In this document: piece after piece, positions 33,955 to 42,282 of the stretch | How the letters are laid out: the number at the start of each line of letters is the position of its first letter | Position numbering within the stretch: position 1 is the stretch's first letter | Source of the DNA: Ruegeria denitrificans | Lineage (GTDB): Bacteria; Pseudomonadota; Alphaproteobacteria; Rhodobacterales; Rhodobacteraceae | Length of the DNA stretch: 64,000 nucleotides | Direction of reading: 5' to 3' | Assembly (NCBI RefSeq): GCF_001458295.1 | Contig: NZ_CYUD01000004.1 | Span: 1-64,000 of the forward strand | The notes under the pieces: generated by a model | What the model was told of the DNA's origin: nothing | The model's input: only the letters and a program-made list of their open reading frames with translations | Database searches by the model: none | Program-made: the position numbers and the translations under genes

Positions 33955-35606
33955 CTAGAAAAGCCAAGAACATCCTGTTTATCATGTTCGATCAGCTTCG
34001 GTACGACTACCTGAGCTGCACCGGACATCCGAGTTTGAACACGCCTCATCTGGATGCGCTTGCGGGCAAGGGAGTGCGGTTCTCCCATTGCTATGTTCAA
34101 TCGCCCATCTGCGGTGCCTCAAGAATGAGCTTTTACACAGGGCGTTACGTACACAGCCACGGCGCTGCCTGGAATAATTTCCCGCTCAAGGTTGGAGAGG
34201 TCACTCTGGGCGATCATCTGCGCGAACGTGGGATGGATAGTTGGTTGATCGGCAAGACGCATATGAGTGTGGATCAGGCAGGGATGGACCGTCTGGGCAT
34301 TTCGCGCGATGGCGTCATCGGAGCACGTGTCGCGGAATGTGGTTTTGATGTCTTCCTCCGTGATGACGGCTTATGGGGTGAGGGGCCGCAAGGCTTCTAT
34401 GACAAAAGACGTTCGCCCTATAACGAGTATCTGAAAGGGCAGGGGTATGAGGCTGAAAACCCCTGGCAGCAAAATGCCAATGCCGGGGTTGATGAAGATG
34501 GTGGTGTCGCTTCGGGTTGGTTTTTGCGGCACGCTGATAAGCCTGCAAACATAAAGGAAGAAGATAGCGAAACGCCGTGGCTGACGGGACAGGCGATTGA
34601 ATTTATCAAAACGCAGGATGCAAATTCCGCTGGGCCATGGATGTGCCACCTGTCCTATATCAAGCCGCACTGGCCTTACATTGTTCCAGCGCCGTATCAT
34701 GACATGTACACGGCAGAGAATGTTTTGCCGGTGGTCCGCTCGGATGGCGAATTACAGAATCCGCACCCTGTCTATGAACAATTCATGCAGAACGAAATCG
34801 GCCAAACCTTTAGCAAACCGGGCGTGCGTGAAAAGGTGATACCCGCCTATATGGGGCTGATCAAACAGGCTGATGATCAGATGGGTCGCCTGTTCAATTG
34901 GCTAGATGAAAATGGTCACATGGAAGATACGATGATCGTCGTGACCTCCGACCATGGGGACTACCTTGGTGATCATTGGATGGGTGAAAAGGATCTCTTC
35001 CATGATCCGTCAGTGCGCGTTCCACTGATCATCTATGATCCGTCACAAGAAGCAGACACAACACGTGGCACTGTTTGTAGCGCGCTGGTCGAAAGTATTG
35101 ATCTGGCGGCAACATTTGTTGATCTGGCAGGTGGCGATGTCCCGGATCACATTATCGAAGGCCGCTCGCTGTTGCCGTTCCTGCATGGCCAAAACCCCGA
35201 GGCATGGCGCGAGTATGTGGTTAGCGAATATGACTATTCCGCCACGCCCGAAGCCGCGGCTCTGGGCCTTGACCCCAAACAGGCACGCTTGTTCATGCTG
35301 GCGGATAAGGATTGGAAATTCATCTTTGCCGATGGTGGGTTTCGCCCGTTATTGTTCGACCTGAAAAACGACCCTAAAGAGTTGAATGATCTCGGTGCCG
35401 ACTTGGGCCATGCCGAGGTGATCAACATGTTCATGAAGCGCTTGTCAGAATGGGCGCGCCGTCCATCGCAACGTACAACGGTTTCAAATGACACGTTGCT
35501 GAAGAAGCGAGATGGGAGTGCGGCCGATGTCGGTATTTTTATCGGTGTTTATGATGAGCGTGAATTGCCCTACGACGTAATAGAGAAAACGATCAGGCGT
35601 CGGTGA
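33951..35606 (+). CDS. Sulfatase-family hydrolase, phosphonate-monoester-hydrolase-like
   Basis: A 551-aa alkaline-phosphatase-superfamily enzyme. ILFIMFDQLRYDYLSC supplies the first metal Asp, SPICGASRMSFYTGRY holds the C-x-A-x-R motif whose Cys is converted to formylglycine, and VTSDHGDYLGDHWMGEK supplies later metal ligands. The segment HLSYIKPHWPYIVPAPYHDMY is typical of phosphonate monoester hydrolases and promiscuous arylsulfatases. No signal peptide is visible, so it acts in the cytoplasm, unlike most sulfatases for external substrates. It would cleave a sulfate, phosphate or phosphonate ester after import by TctCBA. Confidence 0.87.
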   Translation: MTRKAKNILFIMFDQLRYDYLSCTGHPSLNTPHLDALAGKGVRFSHCYVQSPICGASRMSFYTGRYVHSHGAAWNNFPLKVGEVTLGDHLRERGMDSWLIGKTHMSVDQAGMDRLGISRDGVIGARVAECGFDVFLRDDGLWGEGPQGFYDKRRSPYNEYLKGQGYEAENPWQQNANAGVDEDGGVASGWFLRHADKPANIKEEDSETPWLTGQAIEFIKTQDANSAGPWMCHLSYIKPHWPYIVPAPYHDMYTAENVLPVVRSDGELQNPHPVYEQFMQNEIGQTFSKPGVREKVIPAYMGLIKQADDQMGRLFNWLDENGHMEDTMIVVTSDHGDYLGDHWMGEKDLFHDPSVRVPLIIYDPSQEADTTRGTVCSALVESIDLAATFVDLAGGDVPDHIIEGRSLLPFLHGQNPEAWREYVVSEYDYSATPEAAALGLDPKQARLFMLADKDWKFIFADGGFRPLLFDLKNDPKELNDLGADLGHAEVINMFMKRLSEWARRPSQRTTVSNDTLLKKRDGSAADVGIFIGVYDERELPYDVIEKTIRRR

Positions 35607-36354
35607 GACATGCTGGGGTTTTGTCCGCTGTCCCGACCTCCAAACTGATTGCGATTTTGCGGTTGCAGCTAAAATCCGGAATGCTGGCTGCGACCGCAGC
35701 ATTTGAAGACCGTGCGCAAGGTCGGCTCAGGGCCGCTAGCTAAACTTTGCAAAGTCGGCTTTCTGCGCATTGCTGTCATTGGGGCATCGCGCATCATCGG
35801 TCAAAGTGGGCCCACAGCAGACTTTCGAAAGTTCACCAAAAGGAACAGCTTGTTTCTCAAAAATCGGGAAGTCTGAGCAACAATGAGATTTGTGTCTCGC
35901 TACCTCGCATCAAACAATTTCTCTTGTCGCTACTTCGCGCCGCGTACATATCGTTTGTATGAATACCTGGCCCAAGCGAATCCCGTTTAATCTCCATAAA
36001 GAACTGAAGCCCTCCGGGTCGATGTCTGGCAAGCTGCGGTGCGTGCCTGGGCCAAGCTTCACGGGCTAAAACTCAAGATCCAATGGTGGCGACAACTTGA
36101 AATCGCCATCGCAGAATTGCAGGCGATGCGCTTCACAGCTAAACCGCAGGATCTTTGGGCCGCGATCAGGGAATGGCTAGCGCGCCACGATGTCCCGGCA
36201 CCGAAAAACTGCCGGAATGGCCTGAACTGGAATCGGTGACGAAATACTGAAAATCGTGGAACACTTGTCTTGTAACCCATTGAAAACATATGGGTCACCG
36301 GAGTGGATTCGTGGGGCACCCGGTCGTTAACTTTAAAAGGCATTTTGCGGTTTT
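35607..36354. other. Long intergenic stretch, degenerate sequence
   Basis: About 750 bp between the end of the catabolic half and the tRNA gene. A perfect palindrome GCTGCG-AC-CGCAGC lies at 35687-35700. An open frame from about 36006 to 36239 (see separate entry) looks like a remnant. The rest is low in coding signal. It marks the boundary between accessory and housekeeping DNA. Confidence 0.5.
36006..36239 (+). pseudogene. Unrecognised ORF fragment, possible transposase or regulator remnant
   Basis: An open frame reading EALRVDVWQAAVRAWAKLHG and later KPQDLWAAIREWLARHDVPAP is rich in Trp, Ala and Arg as in real proteins of this genome. It has no ribosome-binding site, begins after a stop codon and is short. 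It sits next to a tRNA gene, a common integration spot, so a decayed mobile-element gene is plausible. I could not name a family. Confidence 0.3.
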
Positions 36355-36431
36355 TGGTAGGCCCGGCAGGACTTGAACCCGCAACCAAAGCGTTATGAGC
36401 GCTCTGCTCTAACCAATTGAGCTACAGGCCC
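36355..36431 (-). tRNA. tRNA-Ile2 (CAT anticodon, lysidine type) or elongator tRNA-Met
   Basis: A 77-nt tRNA with 3' CCA encoded, T-loop GGTTCAAGT, D-loop TAGCTCAATTGG and anticodon CAT (36395-36397 on the complementary strand). Pairs C4-G69 and C5-G68 in the acceptor stem are the determinants used by TilS to make lysidine, so I favour the isoleucine tRNA reading AUA over elongator methionine. The first pair G1-T72 is a wobble. Confidence 0.9.
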
Positions 36432-36538
36432 GCCTGAGCGCTTTGAGTATCACGGTGAACGGCCGCGTCAAGCCTGACCGTTGCAACATGCCCAACAATC
36501 GACTAACCCGCGCGGGAACCATTCATAAGGGGCTGGCC

Positions 36539-37588
36539 ATGACGACGGGCAAGAACGGAATCACCTATGCCGATGCAGGCGTTGATATTGATGCGGGGAA
36601 CGCTCTGATCGACCGGATCAAGCCTGCGGCCAAGCGCACCAACCGCTCTGGCGTAATGAGCGGTCTGGGCGGGTTTGGCGCCTTGTTCGATCTGAAAGGC
36701 GCCGGATATCAGGATCCGATTCTGGTTGGCGCGACAGATGGTGTAGGTACCAAGCTGCGAATTGCCATTGATACCGGCGTGGTTGACGGCGTGGGCATCG
36801 ACCTGGTGGCGATGTGCGTCAACGACCTGATCTGTCAGGGGGCCGAGCCTCTATTCTTCCTCGATTATTTCGCCACCGGCAAGCTGGACACCGACACCGC
36901 CGCACGGATCATCGAAGGCATTGCCGAGGGCTGTGTGCAGTCCGGTTGCGCCCTGATCGGGGGCGAGACGGCCGAGATGCCGGGTATGTACCCCGATGGT
37001 GATTTTGATCTGGCCGGGTTCTCGGTCGGCGCGATGGAGCGTGGGGCGCATCTGCCTGCGGGCGTACAGCAGGGCGATGTATTGCTGGGGTTGGCCTCGA
37101 ACGGGGTGCATTCCAACGGCTATTCGCTGGTGCGCAAACTGGTTGAGATCTCGGGTCTGGGCTGGGAAGCGGCGTCGCCCTTTAGTGACGGGTCGCTGGG
37201 TGAGGCACTACTGACGCCAACGCGGCTGTATATAAAACCCGCGCTGCAGGCGATCCGGGCAGGGGGGGGCGTACATGCCCTGGCCCACATCACCGGTGGC
37301 GGCTTGACCGAAAACCTGCCACGCGTGCTGCCCGAAGGGCTGGGTGCCGAGATCGACTTGAACGCCTGGGACCTGCCGCCCGTCTTCCGCTGGATGGCGG
37401 AAACCGGCGGGATCGTCGAGGCCGAGATGCTGAAGACCTTCAATTGCGGCATCGGCATGGTTGTCGTCTGTGCCGAAGACAGCGCCGATGAACTGGCCGC
37501 ACTGCTGGCCGGGGCTGGAGAAACAGTTGCTCGCATCGGCACCGTGACCTACACGCCCGGCATGGCCTATTCGGGCAAACTGTTGTGA
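36539..37588 (+). CDS. purM: Phosphoribosylformylglycinamidine cyclo-ligase
   Basis: A 349-aa AIR synthase. [14 protein letters not shown] opens the protein, GATDGVGTK (near residue 66) binds ATP, and [13 protein letters not shown] and [15 protein letters not shown] are family signatures. It makes aminoimidazole ribotide in purine biosynthesis. The start was set at the ATG at 36539, after AAGGGG; the frame extends 32 codons upstream but these lie next to the tRNA and do not fit. Its stop overlaps purN by 4 bp, the usual pairing in alphaproteobacteria. Confidence 0.96.
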   Translation: MTTGKNGITYADAGVDIDAGNALIDRIKPAAKRTNRSGVMSGLGGFGALFDLKGAGYQDPILVGATDGVGTKLRIAIDTGVVDGVGIDLVAMCVNDLICQGAEPLFFLDYFATGKLDTDTAARIIEGIAEGCVQSGCALIGGETAEMPGMYPDGDFDLAGFSVGAMERGAHLPAGVQQGDVLLGLASNGVHSNGYSLVRKLVEISGLGWEAASPFSDGSLGEALLTPTRLYIKPALQAIRAGGGVHALAHITGGGLTENLPRVLPEGLGAEIDLNAWDLPPVFRWMAETGGIVEAEMLKTFNCGIGMVVVCAEDSADELAALLAGAGETVARIGTVTYTPGMAYSGKLL

Positions 37589-38181
37589 GTCACAAGCGCG
37601 TCGCCATCCTGATTTCGGGGGGTGGGTCCAACATGCTGTCGCTGGTCGACAGCATGGTCGGCGATCACCCGGCACGCCCATGTCTGGTTCTGTCGAATGA
37701 CGTCGAGGCGGGAGGGCTGAAAAAGGCCGCAGACCGCGGCATCCCGACGGCCGCGGTGGATCATCGTCCGTTCAAAGGTGACCGCGCCGCGTTTGAGGAG
37801 GAACTGCTGAAACCGCTAGAAGAGGCGCAACCGGATATCGTCTGCCTCGCGGGGTTCATGCGCGTTCTGACCGGTGATTTCGTTTCACGGTTTCAGGGTC
37901 GGATGCTGAATATCCACCCTTCATTGCTGCCGAAATACAAAGGCCTCAACACCCATGCCCGCGCGATCGAGGCCGGGGATGCCGAACATGGATGTTCGGT
38001 TCACGAGGTTACGGCAGCGCTGGATGACGGCCCGATCCTGGGGCAGGCGCGAGTGAACATTGATACCGGCGATACACCCGACGCCTTGGCTGCCCGTGTG
38101 CTGGTTTGGGAGCACAAACTTTATCCTGTAGTGTTGCGCCGTTACGCCAGTGGCGACCGGACTCCGGTGTTGCTGCCCTGA
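37585..38181 (+). CDS. purN: Phosphoribosylglycinamide formyltransferase
   Basis: A 198-aa GAR transformylase. [11 protein letters not shown] is the nucleotide-binding loop, [18 protein letters not shown] carries the catalytic Asn and His, and [10 protein letters not shown] the catalytic Asp. It uses 10-formyl-tetrahydrofolate. Translation starts at GTG 37585, overlapping the purM stop (GTGA), so it is coupled to purM. Confidence 0.96.
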   Translation: MSHKRVAILISGGGSNMLSLVDSMVGDHPARPCLVLSNDVEAGGLKKAADRGIPTAAVDHRPFKGDRAAFEEELLKPLEEAQPDIVCLAGFMRVLTGDFVSRFQGRMLNIHPSLLPKYKGLNTHARAIEAGDAEHGCSVHEVTAALDDGPILGQARVNIDTGDTPDALAARVLVWEHKLYPVVLRRYASGDRTPVLLP

Positions 38182-38292
38182 ACGCCCCAGGGTGATTTAC
38201 ACGCGTGTTAAATTCGGCCTATGGTCTGCACTACGGCTAGGTACGGAAGAGACGATAAGCCGAAGAAAACAAGAGCAAGAACAGCACCGCGC

Positions 38293-39450
38293 ATGAAAAC
38301 CCTGACAAAGACGCAAGAGCTGGCCGATTTCTGCAAGGCCGCGGCGGAATATGACTATGTCACCGTAGATACCGAGTTTCTGCGCGAACGGACCTATTAT
38401 TCAAAGCTTTGCCTGATACAGTTGGCCGTTCCGTCTGATGACGAAGACAGCGCGGTTCTGGTCGATCCGCTGGCAGATGGATTGTCTCTGGACCCGCTTT
38501 ATGAGCTGTTCGGTAACGACGATGTGGTCAAGGTTTTTCATGCCGCGCGTCAGGATCTTGAGATTTTCTGGGTCGAGGCTGGCGTCTTCCCAAATCCGCT
38601 TTTTGATACGCAGGTTGCGGCGATGGTCTGCGGCTTTGGCGAACAGGTGGGGTATGAAACGCTGGTGCGCAAGATCTGCAAGCAGGGGGTCGACAAGACC
38701 TCGCGCTTTACCGATTGGTCCCGCCGCCCGCTGTCTGAGGCGCAAAAGACCTATGCGCTGGCGGATGTCACCCATCTGCGCCAAATCTATGAATACCTCG
38801 CAGCGCAACTGCAAAAAACGCAGCGCAGTCATTGGGTGGCCGAGGAGTTGCGCACGCTGACCCAGCCCGCGACCTATGACATTCGACCCCAAGACGCCTG
38901 GAAACGTGTGAAAACCCGGACGAATTCGGCCAAGTTTCTGGCGGTGGTGCGGGAATTGGCGCAGTTTCGCGAGGCTTATGCGCAGGAAAACAACGTTCCG
39001 CGTAGTCGGGTTTTCAAGGATGATGCGCTGATCGAGCTGGCTTCAACCAAGCCCAAATCGCCCTCGGATCTGGGCGGCTCGCGCTTGTTGCTGCGCGAGG
39101 CCCGCAAGGGCGCGATTGCCGATGGTATTCTAAGCGCCGTCAAAAAAGGGGTGAATTGCCCTGCAGATCAGCTGCCGCAAGTCGACAACAGCCGGGACAA
39201 ACTGAAGGTGAACCCGGCACTGGCGGATTTGCTGCGGGTGCTGCTGAAATCGAAAACCGAAAGCTCGGGCGTGGCGGCCAAGCTGATTGCCACCAGCTCG
39301 GAACTGGATCAGATCGCAGCGGGTGAGCGGGAACTGCCTGCGATGTCAGGTTGGCGGTTCGAGGTGTTCGGCGAAGACGCCTTGAAACTTTGCGAAGGTA
39401 AGATCGCGCTGGCGGCCAAAGGCCAGAACGTCAAGGTCGTGTCGCTGTAG
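38293..39450 (+). CDS. rnd: Ribonuclease D
   Basis: A 385-aa 3'-5' exoribonuclease. The DEDDy motifs are VDTEFLRERTY (residues 24-34), VFHAARQDLEIFW, and YALADVTHL; an HRDC domain follows (LAQFREAYAQENNVPRSRV, near 220). It trims tRNA precursors and other stable RNAs. The ATG at 38293 gives the standard family N-terminus MKTLTKTQELADFCK; the frame is open from 38221 but the added Arg/Lys-rich codons are untypical. Confidence 0.93.
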   Translation: MKTLTKTQELADFCKAAAEYDYVTVDTEFLRERTYYSKLCLIQLAVPSDDEDSAVLVDPLADGLSLDPLYELFGNDDVVKVFHAARQDLEIFWVEAGVFPNPLFDTQVAAMVCGFGEQVGYETLVRKICKQGVDKTSRFTDWSRRPLSEAQKTYALADVTHLRQIYEYLAAQLQKTQRSHWVAEELRTLTQPATYDIRPQDAWKRVKTRTNSAKFLAVVRELAQFREAYAQENNVPRSRVFKDDALIELASTKPKSPSDLGGSRLLLREARKGAIADGILSAVKKGVNCPADQLPQVDNSRDKLKVNPALADLLRVLLKSKTESSGVAAKLIATSSELDQIAAGERELPAMSGWRFEVFGEDALKLCEGKIALAAKGQNVKVVSL

Positions 39451-39456
39451 CACCCA

Positions 39457-39984
39457 CTAACGGCGCCGCGATTCCAATGCGTTCTGCTGCCCCACAACCC
39501 GCACCAGACGGGTATTTTGCAGGTCATCCTGGCTGATATTGATGGCGTCGGACACCTTGCGGGACCGTTCGGTGCCGGTATTGGTGGCCCGCGCGGGATA
39601 ATTTACCCGGAAAGTAAACTCTAAAACACTGTTTTCTTGATTCTCTTCGCTGTCCACGCGGACCAGTCGGGCATTATACGCGCCTTGGCGGATTGCAGTT
39701 CCCGACGCGTAAACGATCGCACCTGTCGGTGTCGGGTCGATCCGCAGTTCGTCAATCTTGGCGATTGGAACGCTGGTATCTTCGGGAGCAGACCTTGAGA
39801 ACAGGCCGCCGCCTTCCTGGGTGTCGGGCACCAGAGCATTGGCATCATTGACCACTGATTCCGTCGGAGCGGCTGGCGTGCTGGAACCAAACCAGTTGGA
39901 CGGGTTCACCCGTGACTCGCGCCAGCTGTTGCAAGCTGACAGGGTCAGGGTGGCAACCAAGATAACAGTAAAAGATTTTTGCAT
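39457..39984 (-). CDS. Putative lipoprotein of unknown function
   Basis: A 175-aa protein with a lipoprotein signal (VILVATLTLSAC, Cys at residue 18). The mature part has a Pro/Ser/Asp-rich linker (about residues 25-70) and a beta-rich C-terminal half with SGTAIRQGAYNARLVRV. It is conserved-looking and I associate such proteins with the rnd-sufE neighbourhood in this family of bacteria, but I cannot assign a function. It is convergent with rnd, with 6 bp between them. Confidence 0.8.
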   Translation of the reverse strand: MQKSFTVILVATLTLSACNSWRESRVNPSNWFGSSTPAAPTESVVNDANALVPDTQEGGGLFSRSAPEDTSVPIAKIDELRIDPTPTGAIVYASGTAIRQGAYNARLVRVDSEENQENSVLEFTFRVNYPARATNTGTERSRKVSDAINISQDDLQNTRLVRVVGQQNALESRRR

Positions 39985-40086
39985 GGTTCCAACGTTCAGA
40001 GCAGTAAGTCCTGCAATGGGTTATCGCAATTTCTGCTGCTTGAAAAGCCACGCAGGGGGGTGGACAGGCATAGATCAGAGGCATAG

Positions 40087-40100
40087 TTCACAATTGTGAA
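40087..40100. promoter_or_regulatory. Perfect 14-bp palindrome upstream of sufE
   Basis: TTCACAATTGTGAA is perfectly palindromic and ends 23 bp before the sufE ATG, in the divergent gap between the lipoprotein gene and sufE. The position fits a repressor operator; the regulator is unknown. Confidence 0.4.
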
Positions 40101-40123
40101 TGCAATGAAAGGACCGCCGCGAC

Positions 40124-40534
40124 ATGGCAACGCCTGCCTTTGAAGAGATCGTCGAGGATTTCGAGTTTCTGGAGGACTGGGAAGACCGGTATCGCCACGT
40201 CATCGACCAGGGCAAAGCGATGGAGCCGCTGGACGACGCGCTGAAAGTGCCGGCCACCAAAGTCCACGGCTGTGCAAGTCAGGTCTGGCTGCACCCGATC
40301 ATCGAGAACCGGGTGTTCCGGTTCGACGGTGACAGCGATGCGTTGATCGTGCGCGGCCTGATTGCGGTACTGCGATCCCTGTATAATGGGTTACCCGTCA
40401 GCGAAGTTCCCAAGGTGGATGCAGGTGGTGAGCTGGCTCGACTGGGTCTGAACGATCACCTGTCCGCACAACGGTCGAACGGATTGCGGGCGATGATTGA
40501 ACGTATCCGCGAAGTGGCGCAGGAAAACGCCTGA
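40124..40534 (+). CDS. sufE: SufE family sulfur-acceptor protein
   Basis: A 136-aa SufE protein. FEFLEDWEDRYRHVIDQGK opens the fold and the persulfide-accepting Cys is in KVHGCASQVWLHP near residue 50. It accepts sulfur from the cysteine desulfurase SufS and passes it on for Fe-S cluster assembly. No other suf gene is nearby. It is convergent with the DUF1638 gene, with 6 bp between stops. Confidence 0.93.
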   Translation: MATPAFEEIVEDFEFLEDWEDRYRHVIDQGKAMEPLDDALKVPATKVHGCASQVWLHPIIENRVFRFDGDSDALIVRGLIAVLRSLYNGLPVSEVPKVDAGGELARLGLNDHLSAQRSNGLRAMIERIREVAQENA

Positions 40535-40540
40535 TTTAAT

Positions 40541-41206
40541 TCAGTCTTTTGGTTTGCGGGTTGCCCAGTCTCTCAGAGTGGTTTCCAGATCGCCGTAGCC
40601 GGTTAAGCGGCGTTCAAAATCTAAACCCATCCGCTCGGCGCATTCACGGGCGCGGGCTGTCAGGTCCGGGTCGTCGATCTGTGCCTGATAGACAAGCTTG
40701 GTGTAGTTGCCGAAATACATGCTAAGCAGCTCGGGGTGTCGGTCCAGCCCCAGGGGTTTCCACACAAAGGCATCGAACTGCCTGGCCAGAAAATCAGTCA
40801 GATAAAAGGCAGTGGTTTCCTCGTCGCCATGGGCATCAAAGGCCTGATTTCCTTCGAAGAAGGAATAGCAATGCGGGCCTTTCACCATCTCGATGCCGAG
40901 TTCCTCGCAAGCTTGTTGCAGCAAGCCGCCAGTACCGCAATCGGCATAGACAACAAATATCTGGTCATAGTCGTCGCGATGTTTGGCGACAGCTTCCCGC
41001 ACCGCGGGAATGATCTTGTCAGGCTGGATATGAAAAATTGCGGGCAGGCAGGTCAGTACCATGTGATCCCAGCCATTGCGCTGCTTCAGGTCTAGAATCT
41101 CGCGCGCAAGCGCACCGCAGGCCAACAACAGGATGCGTCCCTGTTCATCGGATACATAACCCTTGGTCGTCAGGCTGGCGTCGTCTGGCAATTTATCCTG
41201 CTGCAT
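40541..41206 (-). CDS. DUF1638 domain-containing protein
   Basis: A 221-aa protein matching DUF1638: ILLLACGALAREILDL, CLPAIFHIQPDKI, VVYADCGTGGLLQQ and GPHCYSFFEGNQAF with conserved Cys and His residues that could bind a metal or cofactor. The family is commonly found beside corrinoid methyl-transfer proteins, as here, and may serve in that system. It is separated from the upstream corrinoid gene by a terminator, so it may be transcribed separately or by read-through. Confidence 0.85.
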   Translation of the reverse strand: MQQDKLPDDASLTTKGYVSDEQGRILLLACGALAREILDLKQRNGWDHMVLTCLPAIFHIQPDKIIPAVREAVAKHRDDYDQIFVVYADCGTGGLLQQACEELGIEMVKGPHCYSFFEGNQAFDAHGDEETTAFYLTDFLARQFDAFVWKPLGLDRHPELLSMYFGNYTKLVYQAQIDDPDLTARARECAERMGLDFERRLTGYGDLETTLRDWATRKPKD

Positions 41207-41243
41207 TGGGTGCCCCTCGGAATCTATGCGACAGTCGGTGTAA

Positions 41244-41272
41244 CAAAAGGCCGCCCGAAACCCGGACGGCCC
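41244..41272 (-). terminator. Rho-independent terminator after the corrinoid protein gene
   Basis: On the minus strand GGCCGTCCG and CGGGCGGCC form a GC-rich hairpin followed by TTTTGTT. It begins about 20 bp after the corrinoid protein stop and precedes the DUF1638 gene, so it should limit transcription of the latter. Confidence 0.7.
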
Positions 41273-41293
41273 CAGAACAAGCTGTGCGTCCGG

Positions 41294-41992
41294 TTAACCG
41301 GCCAGTTGGTTGTGCTTGCGCGAGACGAAATCCTTGGCGGTTTCAACCGCGACGGCCGCGTCACGGCAATAAGCGTCTGCGCCGATGGCTTTGCCGAATT
41401 CCTCGTTCAGCGGCGCGCCGCCGACCAGAACGATATACTCTTCGCGTAGGCCCTGTTCGATCAACGTGTCGATCACAACCTTCATATAAGGCATTGTGGT
41501 GGTCAACAGGGCGGACATACCCAGAATGTCGGGCTTTTCGGCCTCCAGTGTTTCCAGATAGTTCTCAACCGGGTTGTTGATGCCGATATCGACCACTTCG
41601 AAGCCGGCGCCTTCCATCATCATCGACACGAGGTTTTTACCGATGTCGTGAATGTCGCCTTTGACGGTGCCGATTACCATTTTACCCACGCGCGGCGCAC
41701 CGGTTTCGGCTAGCAGCGGCTTGAGGATGAACATACCGCCCTTCATCGCGTTTGCCGCCAGCAGAACCTCGGGCACGAACAGGATACCGTCGCGGAAGTC
41801 GTGGCCAACGATGGTCATGCCACCGACCAGAGCCTTGGTCAGGATGTCGTAAGGCGTCCATCCGCGCTCCAGCAGGATGTTCACACCTTCTTCGATCTCT
41901 TCCTTCAGGCCGTCATAAAGATCGTCGAACATTTGCTCGACAAGTTCGTCGTCATTCAGTTCGGACAGGACGATGTCTTCTTCTTCAGACAT
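41294..41992 (-). CDS. Stand-alone corrinoid (B12-binding) protein
   Basis: A 232-aa protein with a helical cap domain (residues 1-95, ending VPEVLLAANAMKGG) and a B12-binding Rossmann domain with the lower-ligand motif DIHDIGKN (near 115), the SALLTT segment and VLVGGAPL. It resembles the MtbC/MtmC corrinoid carriers and the cobalamin module of MetH. In Phaeobacter and relatives, methionine synthase is split into separate methyltransferase and B12 proteins, and this gene is a good match for the B12 part; a role in methylamine demethylation is the alternative. The ATG at 41992 follows AGGGA; the frame is open to 42055. Confidence 0.9.
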   Translation of the reverse strand: MSEEEDIVLSELNDDELVEQMFDDLYDGLKEEIEEGVNILLERGWTPYDILTKALVGGMTIVGHDFRDGILFVPEVLLAANAMKGGMFILKPLLAETGAPRVGKMVIGTVKGDIHDIGKNLVSMMMEGAGFEVVDIGINNPVENYLETLEAEKPDILGMSALLTTTMPYMKVVIDTLIEQGLREEYIVLVGGAPLNEEFGKAIGADAYCRDAAVAVETAKDFVSRKHNQLAG

Positions 41993-42282
41993 GGGGCGTT
42001 TCCCTGAGCTGTGCGGGCCATCGGCCCGTGGTGGCATTTTTCCCGTTTTGGCCAAAACGTCGCAGTTTGACTGTGACGATTGCGACCTCAGTGGTTTCGG
42101 GACCGACCTATACGGTAATTTTTCGCGTCACTCGACAGAATTATCTGCATGATGATCCTGTATCTCGCTCATTTTGGTCGCGAATGGCCACGTCGCTGAA
42201 ATCTATTCGGAACCGATTGGTACGCTTGCGGGATTTTTGGATAGGCGGTATACCGACAGGAAGGAACATAACGAGAACAAAT

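Noticed and set aside
36443-36538. N-terminal extension of purM
   Set aside because: Open frame next to the tRNA, but family alignment by eye starts at [14 protein letters not shown] and a ribosome-binding site precedes the later ATG.
41752-42282. 177-codon upstream extension of the radical SAM gene
   Set aside because: It overlaps the corrinoid gene in antisense and is Arg/Ser-rich as shadow frames are; the family N-terminus is at 42283.
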